From Bacillota bacterium (GTDB taxonomy: Bacteria; Bacillota; Limnochordia; Darwinibacteriales; Darwinibacteriaceae): 5,006 bases of DNA. A program made the position numbers and the translations under genes. The stretch is from the NCBI GenBank assembly GCA_012799535.1, contig JAAZLB010000334.1, forward strand, positions 1-5,006, read 5' to 3'. This document shows positions 1 through 5,006 of this stretch, one piece after another. Under the pieces are notes generated by a model. That model worked only from the letters and a program-made list of their open reading frames with translations, was not told where the DNA came from and ran no database searches. Each line of letters starts with the position of its first letter. Positions within the stretch are counted from its first letter, which is position 1.

Positions 1-710
1 CCACGATCCTGTTCGTTCTTGAGTAAACCAAACAAGCGAGTCTCCTGACCATTGAGCCAACCCACCATTTTTTCCCCCTTGAAGAGGGCGGTGCCTTCCA
101 AAACAGCCACTTGGTCAGTCCCTTCTTGCACTAATTGGATTGTAGGCAAGGTACCAGAAAGACCACTCTCAGCCAAGGCAATGCGAAATTGCCATGCTTC
201 TTGAGGAAAAAAAACAGGAATCCGAGGACGAAACTCAACATTTCCAACGATGTGCTCTGTGATAGAACTGGCAAAGGGGGCCTTACTGTGATAGATTTCT
301 TCTACTGTACAATCTTTAGCCACAAAGAGCAAAATTGAAGTTCTAAGGTCAGGATCGCGAATTGCAAACTCCAAAGCCTGCAGAATACCTTGGCGGGCAA
401 CTTCTTCAGAAACGATGAACAACTTAGCATGGGACCAGAATAGTCTTTTTCCTGATAGGTTAGACAAAGAACGGCCGGAGCTAAAAAAAGTTTCGCCTTT
501 AGTAGTCAGGATAATCGGTTCCAACTTAGTTTGCTGAGGACCGCCCTCAGTTTTCATCACTTCAAGGATCAGATCAAAGCTAGGCTCAATTTGATCTAAT
601 CCCACCCCAAGCACGAAGTCTAACCTTTCAATTTCTATATAATCCCAACAACCTACCAAAAATACAGAAAACAAACAGATGAGATTAATCCAAACGATTT
701 TTCTCCTCAA
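1..710 (-). CDS. gerC: Ger(x)C-family spore germination lipoprotein (germinant receptor C subunit), 3' end outside window
   Basis: This is the C subunit of a GerA-type germinant receptor, a lipoprotein held on the outer face of the spore inner membrane. Reading from a TTG at 710 gives 236 residues before the window edge; the family is usually about 370-400, so the C-terminal third or more is missing. Seen: a lipoprotein signal peptide with basic start MRRK, a hydrophobic stretch at residues 5-19 and the lipobox LVGC with Cys21. GCWD follows, a typical GerC signature. The N-terminal domain spans about 22-195 and includes SHAKLFIVSEE (93-103), and the second domain opens with EGTALFKGEKMVGWL and ETR (205-225). 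The TTG is the only usual start codon between the upstream in-frame stop and the signal peptide; AAGGGG about 9 nt upstream can serve as ribosome binding site. It overlaps the end of gerA by 4 nt, which implies coupled translation. The identification is firm; the germinant cannot be predicted. Confidence 0.93.
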   Translation of the reverse strand, partial: MRRKIVWINLICLFSVFLVGCWDYIEIERLDFVLGVGLDQIEPSFDLILEVMKTEGGPQQTKLEPIILTTKGETFFSSGRSLSNLSGKRLFWSHAKLFIVSEEVARQGILQALEFAIRDPDLRTSILLFVAKDCTVEEIYHSKAPFASSITEHIVGNVEFRPRIPVFFPQEAWQFRIALAESGLSGTLPTIQLVQEGTDQVAVLEGTALFKGEKMVGWLNGQETRLFGLLKNEQDR

Positions 711-2233
711 GATCGATTGCCCCTTAGGCGCACCCGATTTTTCGGGGCCAGAAATTTTGGACGCCTACGCATTAGCCACCATGGAACTCGCACCACTGTA
801 TCCTTTAAGTCCCCGGCTGAAAAGGAAGTTAGACTACTTAAGTAGGGTACTCCGAAAGATTCCATTGATGCTAATTGCAAAAAGAAACCAATAAACGCAA
901 AGACTACTCCATATAGACCTAGGATGGAGGCCAAAAACAAAAAGATGAACCTAATGAGAATGGCTGGATCCTGCAGGCGCGGCACAACAAAACTTGCAAC
1001 CCCAGTGACACCCACTACAATGATCATGGGTGCACTGACCAAATTCGCAGACACAGCTGCATCTCCAAGCACAACCGCTCCCACAATACTAATTGCCTGG
1101 CCAACTGGTTGGGGTAAACGAACTCCCCCCTCCCGCAAAACTTCGAATAATAGGAGCATAGCAACTGCCTCTACTAAAGCTGGAAAGGGTACATTGGTGC
1201 GAGCTGAAGAAATGCTTAAGATTAACTCTGTTGGAAGCAATTGGGGATGATAGTTAATCAATGATACGTAAAGGGCCGGAGTGGCGATGGTTAGAAAAAA
1301 GCATAGATAGCGCAAAAAGCGGTCAAACGAAGCCACTAGCCAATTCTTATAGTAGTCCTCATTAGCCTGAAAGGCTTCCAGGAATAAAGAGGGAACAGTA
1401 AGGACAAAAGGCGTACCATCCACCAATATGGCTACTCGACCTTCCAAGAGCCTAGCAGCTACAATGTCAGGGCGCTCTGTCGAACCAATGGTGGGCAAGG
1501 GGCAGTTTGGGGAATCCTGTATAAAATCTTCAATGTAGCCAGAGTCTAGAACCCCATCCAGATGAATCGTTTCTAAACGCTTAAATACTTCCTCCACCAA
1601 ACTCGGTGCTGCAATACCTTCAATATACATGATTGCCATGGAGGTATAGGTCTGAACACCAATTTGTAGATATTGAGCCTTTAGTTTGGAGTTTTTAATC
1701 TTACGTCGGATTAGTCCGATATTCTCCCCTAATTCCTCCACAAAAGCCTGCCTTGGACCTCGAACTACACTTTCTGAGATGGGCTCACTAACTGTTCTCT
1801 TTGGCCATCCCTCGGCCATCACAACTATTCCAACGGTACATCCATCTACTATTAGAACCCCACGTCCACTCAGGATAGACTGGGCAAGTTCCTGATAGTC
1901 GCTTTGGATCTGCACTTGATCATTTTGGATCACACTAGAAGCTAGATAATCAATGATAGCCCGGTCCTTTAACCTAACTGGTAATGCACACTGAATTAGA
2001 GGGCGAACTAAATAATCGCTGAGGGTCTCCCGTTTAGCCATGTTCTCAGCATAGACCAATAAACAGGCCCGGGACTGGGGTCCCCGAGTCTTAAACTCAC
2101 GATAGTTAATGGTATCATCATTGGCGAAGATATCCTCTTTGAAACGCTGGAGGTTAGCGGCTAAGGATGGATGAAGGGCGGTACCCTTACTTTGGATTTT
2201 AGGTTCACTCTTGAATCTCTTCCAAAAAAACAA
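707..2233 (-). CDS. gerA: GerA-family spore germination protein (germinant receptor A subunit)
   Basis: A complete 508-residue protein, normal length for the family. GerA-type A subunits sit in the spore inner membrane with B and C subunits and sense nutrients; those studied are thought to form ligand-gated ion channels. The N-terminal soluble region (about 1-300) carries the family signatures ESVVRGPRQAFVEELGENIGLIRRKIK (split as ESVVRGP at 154-160, then FVEELGENIGLIRRKI at 164-179) and EGRVAILVDGTPFVLTVPS (264-282) followed by EDYY. The membrane region (about 305-455) has hydrophobic segments near 306-326, 350-366, 378-397, 400-418 and 426-453, with PFPALVEAVAM (349-359), LREGGVRLPQPVGQAISIVG (366-385) and DAAVSANLVSAPM (391-403). 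The tail has DLKDTVVRVPWWLMRRRP and a short basic end. The start is TTG: an in-frame TAG lies immediately upstream, GAGGTGG is 6 nt away, and the next in-frame Met is residue 65, inside the domain. SpoVAF is a paralogous family, but the adjacent gerC favours a receptor operon. Confidence 0.95.
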   Translation of the reverse strand: MFFWKRFKSEPKIQSKGTALHPSLAANLQRFKEDIFANDDTINYREFKTRGPQSRACLLVYAENMAKRETLSDYLVRPLIQCALPVRLKDRAIIDYLASSVIQNDQVQIQSDYQELAQSILSGRGVLIVDGCTVGIVVMAEGWPKRTVSEPISESVVRGPRQAFVEELGENIGLIRRKIKNSKLKAQYLQIGVQTYTSMAIMYIEGIAAPSLVEEVFKRLETIHLDGVLDSGYIEDFIQDSPNCPLPTIGSTERPDIVAARLLEGRVAILVDGTPFVLTVPSLFLEAFQANEDYYKNWLVASFDRFLRYLCFFLTIATPALYVSLINYHPQLLPTELILSISSARTNVPFPALVEAVAMLLLFEVLREGGVRLPQPVGQAISIVGAVVLGDAAVSANLVSAPMIIVVGVTGVASFVVPRLQDPAILIRFIFLFLASILGLYGVVFAFIGFFLQLASMESFGVPYLSSLTSFSAGDLKDTVVRVPWWLMRRRPKFLAPKNRVRLRGNRS

Positions 2234-2267
2234 CTAGTCCCACCTCTTTCTTGGGGTTAAGACTAGT
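2233..2267 (-). promoter_or_regulatory. Inverted repeat around the gerA ribosome binding site (possible attenuator or RBS-masking hairpin)
   Basis: Perfect 7-nt arms ACTAGTC (2233-2239) and GACTAGT (2261-2267) flank 21 nt that contain the gerA ribosome binding site. In the minus-strand RNA the stem can extend inward by two G-U pairs and one A-U pair to 10 contiguous pairs, then by two G-C pairs past a one-base bulge. The 3' arm ends on the first base of the UUG start codon and is followed at once by UGUUUUUUU. The layout could mask the ribosome binding site or act as a weak intrinsic terminator. The repeat is seen directly; its function is inference, and the stem has few G-C pairs. Confidence 0.45.
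2240..2246 (-). promoter_or_regulatory. Ribosome binding site of gerA
   Basis: The minus strand reads GAGGTGG, then the 6-nt spacer GACTAG, then the TTG start at 2233-2231. Because the start is TTG and directly follows an in-frame TAG, this site is what fixes the gerA start. Part of it falls within the inverted repeat at 2233-2267, so it may be partly masked in the mRNA. Confidence 0.8.
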
Positions 2268-2290
2268 GTCTCCAGTTTGTTTTTGATTAT

Positions 2291-2321
2291 TAAAAAAGTC
2301 GACCATCCCTAGTCGACTCTT
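2291..2321 (-). terminator. Intrinsic (Rho-independent) terminator after the glgP-isomerase unit
   Basis: The arms AGTCGAC (2297-2303) and GTCGACT (2312-2318) are perfect inverted repeats around an 8-nt loop. On the minus strand the stem extends through a G-U pair and two A-U pairs, and its 3' side runs into TTTTTTAATAAT. It starts about 8 nt downstream of the isomerase stop codon, the right place to end that transcript and separate it from the germination operon. Confidence 0.85.
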
Positions 2322-2328
2322 CAAGATT

Positions 2329-3087
2329 TTAACTGAGGTTTTCTTGTGCTGCGCTGAGATTGGCTAAGCCCACTTCTACACTATGAAGTGGGGAAACTGC
2401 GTACTCTTCTGTCTCAATAATTAGCCATTCCACACCCACTTCATCGGCTGTACGTAAGATACCCGGTAGGTCTAAAGTACCCATACCTACATCAGTCTGT
2501 CTTTGTACCCCGTCGAAATCCTTCACATGAACAAGTGGACAGCGACCTTTGAGTGTCTTAAGATATTGAGCAGGAGTAACCCCCGCATATAAAGTCCAAC
2601 CTAAGTCAAGCTGAGCAAAAAGATAGCGAGGATCCGCCGCATCCAGCAAAATATCTAGGCTAAAAAGACCGCCATATTTCTCAAACTCCTTACTGTGGTT
2701 GTGATATCCAAGGCGTAGACCATGATCACTAAGTTTTTTGCCTACTTCGCTAAGTTCTTGTCCGAGGCGTGCCCAAGCTTTCCCATCAGCTACGAACCCC
2801 CGAGGTGGTGCAGGACAGACTAATGTGTAGTTGCCCAGACTCAAATTATACTCAATTTCTTCATCCAAATGTTGAGTCAATCGTTCATAAGATACGTGGG
2901 AACTAACAGCAACCAAACCTAGTTCATCTAGACGATCCCGCAATTGGCCACTTTCTAAACCAAAATATCCGGCGAACTCTACTCCTTCATAACCAAGATC
3001 CGCCGTTAGCTCAAGGGTTTTGAGGAAATCCTCCTGAGCCATGTCCCGCAAAGAATAAAGCTGTAATGCAATGGGCAAATTTTCCAC
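2329..3087 (-). CDS. Sugar phosphate isomerase/epimerase family protein (xylose isomerase-like TIM barrel)
   Basis: A 252-residue single-domain protein of the AP-endonuclease-2/xylose isomerase-like TIM-barrel superfamily (the COG1082 / IolE-like group), whose members use a divalent metal to isomerise or epimerise sugars and related polyols. Numbering from the GTG at 3087, the start IALQLYSLRD (6-15) is typical of the first strand. EGVEF (34-38), SSHVSYE (62-68), YHNHSKEF (128-135), QLDLGW (159-164), LVHVKDFDG (185-193) and ETEEY (225-229) hold the His, Asp and Glu residues expected to line the metal site. Length is normal for the family. GTG is preferred over the in-frame ATG at 3114 because AGGAGG lies 7 nt before GTG, whereas the ATG lies inside the end of glgP and adds nine residues (MEITLGGSI) before the first strand. 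It lies 11 nt after glgP, so the two are co-transcribed. The substrate is unknown; a link to glycogen or glucose metabolism is only suggested by context. Confidence 0.88.
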   Translation of the reverse strand: MENLPIALQLYSLRDMAQEDFLKTLELTADLGYEGVEFAGYFGLESGQLRDRLDELGLVAVSSHVSYERLTQHLDEEIEYNLSLGNYTLVCPAPPRGFVADGKAWARLGQELSEVGKKLSDHGLRLGYHNHSKEFEKYGGLFSLDILLDAADPRYLFAQLDLGWTLYAGVTPAQYLKTLKGRCPLVHVKDFDGVQRQTDVGMGTLDLPGILRTADEVGVEWLIIETEEYAVSPLHSVEVGLANLSAAQENLS

Positions 3088-3094
3088 TATAGAA

Positions 3095-3100
3095 CCTCCT
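3095..3100 (-). promoter_or_regulatory. Ribosome binding site of the isomerase gene, overlapping the glgP stop codon
   Basis: The minus strand reads TAGGAGG, then TTCTATA, then GTG. The TAG (3101-3099) is the glgP stop and shares two bases with a perfect AGGAGG, placed 7 nt before the GTG at 3087-3085. Ribosomes ending on glgP would finish on this site, so coupled translation is likely. It also decides the start codon. Confidence 0.9.
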
Positions 3101-5006
3101 AACGTAATCTCCATATTCTTTGATTATATTCTTCAATTGTACGGTCACTAGAAAAGAATCCCCCGTTACCAATATTAATTATAGCTTTCTTCCACCATAA
3201 TTCTGGGTTTTGATATTGCTCATTAATTCGTTCATGAGCTTCACGATAGGACTCGAAGTCCTTTAAGACAAAGTAAGGATCTGCCATGCCACCATGATGA
3301 CCGTATAATAAACCTCGATAGAGATCTTGGAAAAGCTGAGGGTGCTGTGCGTTGACAAAACCATTCACCAATTGATCTAACACTTGCTTGAGATAAGGAT
3401 CCCCCAGATAAATCTCATAGGGTCGATAGCTACCATCCAAATAATACTGATTGGTTTGGCTAGAAGTTAAGCCGAAAATGAAAATGTTCTCCCGGCCTAC
3501 CGCTTGATCAATTTCCACATTAGCCCCGTCCAAAGTACCGATGGTGAGAGCTCCATTGAGCATAAATTTCATGTTTCCTGTACCCGAAGCCTCTTTACCT
3601 GCAGTGGAAATCTGTTCGCTCACGTCCGCTGCAGGAATAATTTTCTCTGCCAAGGATACCCGATAGTTTTCTAGGAAAACCACTTTTAGTCCATCATCGA
3701 TCTGGGGATCATTATTAATCCGCTCACCTACATCATGAATTAGTTTAATTATTTGCTTAGCAGTCCCATAACCAGGTGCCGCCTTAGCACCAAAAATGAA
3801 CGTGCGGGGATACATCTCAAAATTGGGATCCTCCAAGAGGCGGTTATACAAATACATCACATGGAGAATATTTAATAATTGACGCTTATATTCGTGTAGT
3901 CGCTTAATATGCACATCGAATATAGAGTTAGGATCAACCTTGACCTGATTGTGTTCATAGATGTATTTCGCTAATTCCTGTTTGTTTTCGTAACGGATTT
4001 GAGCCAACGCTCTTTGGGTTACCCGATCATCCTGAAAAGGCAAAAACTGTTCTAATTCCTCAGGATTTTTTACCCAACCTGCACCAATTCGTTCTGTGAG
4101 CAAATTAGCTAACCCTCGGTTTGACTTGAGTAAAAAGCGTCTAAAAGTTACTCCATTAGTTACATTGGTGAACTTCTCTGGATAGAACTCAGCAAACTCA
4201 GGAAACACCTGCTCCTTAAGGATGTTGCTGTGTAATTGAGCCACTCCATTCACAGAAAAGGAGCCCACAATGGAAAGATGAGCCATTTTCACTTCGTGGT
4301 TAGCAATAATGGATAGACGAGCGATCTTATCCCAGTCACCTGGATACCTTTGCCACAGATCCCCGCAGAAACGCTCATTAATTTCATAAACAATATCCCA
4401 CAGGCGAGGCAATAAGTCCCTAAAAAGCCCTTCTGGCCACCGCTCCAAGGCCTCTTCCATGATCGTGTGATTGGTATAGGCGAAAGTATTCTTTGTGATC
4501 TGCCATGCCCTATCCCAATCCAAACCCTCTTCATCCAATAAAATCCGCATTAACTCCGGAATGGCCAAAGCAGGATGGGTATCATTAATATGGATAACCA
4601 CATGCTTAGGAAAGTCTTTAAAATCAGTTCCATACTGCTTACGATAATTACGGACAATACTCTGAATGCTAGCGGAAACAAAGAAATACTGTTGTTTAAG
4701 GCGTAACGCTTTTCCTTCCAGGTGATTATCATCAGGATATAAAACCTTGGAGATCACTTCCGCTAATTCCTTTTCCTCTAAGGCGTCTAGATATTTGCCT
4801 TGACCAAAGAGGCTCATATCCAAGTGCTTCGTAGAGCGCGCTGCCCAAAGGCGAAGAGAATTAACCACCTCAGAACTATAACCAAGGATAGGTACTTCAT
4901 AAGGTACTGCCCGAACAGATTGATAACCCTTATGTTCATAAATTAGACGACCATCCCGTTCATACGTTTCCACAAAACCACCGAACTTCACGATCTCAGT
5001 TTCTTC
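3099..5006 (-). CDS. glgP: Glycogen/maltodextrin phosphorylase, 5' end outside window
   Basis: Catalyses phosphorolysis of terminal alpha-1,4 bonds in glycogen or maltodextrin to release glucose 1-phosphate, using pyridoxal phosphate (GT35 family, cytosolic). 635 residues are visible; family members are about 800-840, so roughly 160-200 N-terminal residues lie beyond the right edge. The frame is open to the edge (EETEIV before KFGG), so the GTG at 4991 is an internal valine. Seen in order: HINDTHPALAIPELMRIL (4589-4539), AYTNHTIMEEALERWP with the active-site-loop His, NVTNGVTFRRFL, KRLHEYKRQLLN, FGAKAAPGYGTAK, and the pyridoxal phosphate signature EASGTGNMKFMLNG. In that signature the Lys codon at 3569-3567 corresponds to Lys680 of rabbit muscle phosphorylase. 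The C terminus, GFFSSDRTIEEYNQRIW, is also typical. All catalytic motifs in the visible part are intact, with no frameshift. Glycogen versus maltodextrin preference cannot be told from sequence alone. Confidence 0.97.
   Translation of the reverse strand, partial: EETEIVKFGGFVETYERDGRLIYEHKGYQSVRAVPYEVPILGYSSEVVNSLRLWAARSTKHLDMSLFGQGKYLDALEEKELAEVISKVLYPDDNHLEGKALRLKQQYFFVSASIQSIVRNYRKQYGTDFKDFPKHVVIHINDTHPALAIPELMRILLDEEGLDWDRAWQITKNTFAYTNHTIMEEALERWPEGLFRDLLPRLWDIVYEINERFCGDLWQRYPGDWDKIARLSIIANHEVKMAHLSIVGSFSVNGVAQLHSNILKEQVFPEFAEFYPEKFTNVTNGVTFRRFLLKSNRGLANLLTERIGAGWVKNPEELEQFLPFQDDRVTQRALAQIRYENKQELAKYIYEHNQVKVDPNSIFDVHIKRLHEYKRQLLNILHVMYLYNRLLEDPNFEMYPRTFIFGAKAAPGYGTAKQIIKLIHDVGERINNDPQIDDGLKVVFLENYRVSLAEKIIPAADVSEQISTAGKEASGTGNMKFMLNGALTIGTLDGANVEIDQAVGRENIFIFGLTSSQTNQYYLDGSYRPYEIYLGDPYLKQVLDQLVNGFVNAQHPQLFQDLYRGLLYGHHGGMADPYFVLKDFESYREAHERINEQYQNPELWWKKAIINIGNGGFFSSDRTIEEYNQRIWRLR

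Noticed and set aside
135..338. Plus-strand open frame of 67 residues
   Set aside because: Antisense to gerC; the protein is low in recognisable features and the gerC frame fully explains the region.
679..1895. Plus-strand open frames at 679-894, 924-1250 and 1686-1895
   Set aside because: They lie antisense to gerA (the first also crosses its junction with gerC), have no recognisable domain, and the gerA frame is intact and strongly conserved.
707..2233. Assignment of the A subunit as SpoVAF
   Set aside because: The gene is followed by a GerC lipoprotein gene and no spoVA genes are present, which fits a germinant receptor operon.
2279..2308. Possible sigma-G promoter (GGATG, 18-nt spacer, CAAAAAC) upstream of gerA
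   Set aside because: The -35 part fits a GNATR pattern, but the -10 part is a poor match to CATNNTA and the elements overlap the terminator. AATAAT nearby has no matching sigma-A -35. Not supportable from sequence alone.
3088..3114. ATG at 3114 as the isomerase start
   Set aside because: The GTG at 3087 has a perfect AGGAGG at 7 nt, while the ATG lies within the glgP coding end and adds residues outside the TIM-barrel fold.
4289..4732. Minus-strand frames at 4289-4534 and 4550-4732
   Set aside because: They are out-of-frame shadows inside glgP, whose own frame carries all expected catalytic motifs.
4989..4991. GTG at 4991 as the glgP start
   Set aside because: The frame is open upstream to the window edge and about 160-200 family residues are still missing, so this is an internal valine.

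Overview
The window looks like ordinary chromosome from an endospore-forming member of the Bacillota (Firmicutes). The evidence is two neighbouring genes for a GerA-type spore germinant receptor, strong AGGAGG-type ribosome binding sites, UUG and GUG start codons, an intrinsic terminator and moderately AT-rich DNA. A clostridial lineage is possible, but that is inference and no species can be named. All four genes lie on the minus strand, so transcription runs from the right end to the left, and both window ends cut through a gene.

Right part (about 2290-5006): a 5'-truncated glycogen/maltodextrin phosphorylase gene (glgP) is followed after an 11-nt gap by a TIM-barrel sugar phosphate isomerase/epimerase-like gene. 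The isomerase ribosome binding site directly overlaps the glgP stop codon, so the two are almost certainly one transcript and probably translationally coupled. A clear intrinsic terminator at about 2291-2321 ends this unit.

Left part (1-2233): a germination operon begins with a complete gerA (A subunit, polytopic membrane protein). It overlaps by 4 nt a gerC (C-subunit lipoprotein) whose 3' end lies outside the window. Both genes start with UUG. No B-subunit gene is visible; the A-C order matches gerKA-gerKC-gerKB type operons, so a B gene could lie beyond position 1.

The only non-coding stretch of note is the ~95-nt gap at 2234-2328. It holds the terminator and a second inverted repeat that encloses the gerA ribosome binding site and runs straight into the UUG start and a U-rich tract. 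This attenuator-like or site-masking hairpin is the most interesting item here. The genes themselves are recognisable members of known families, and I see no new multi-gene system, mobile element, CRISPR array or RNA gene.
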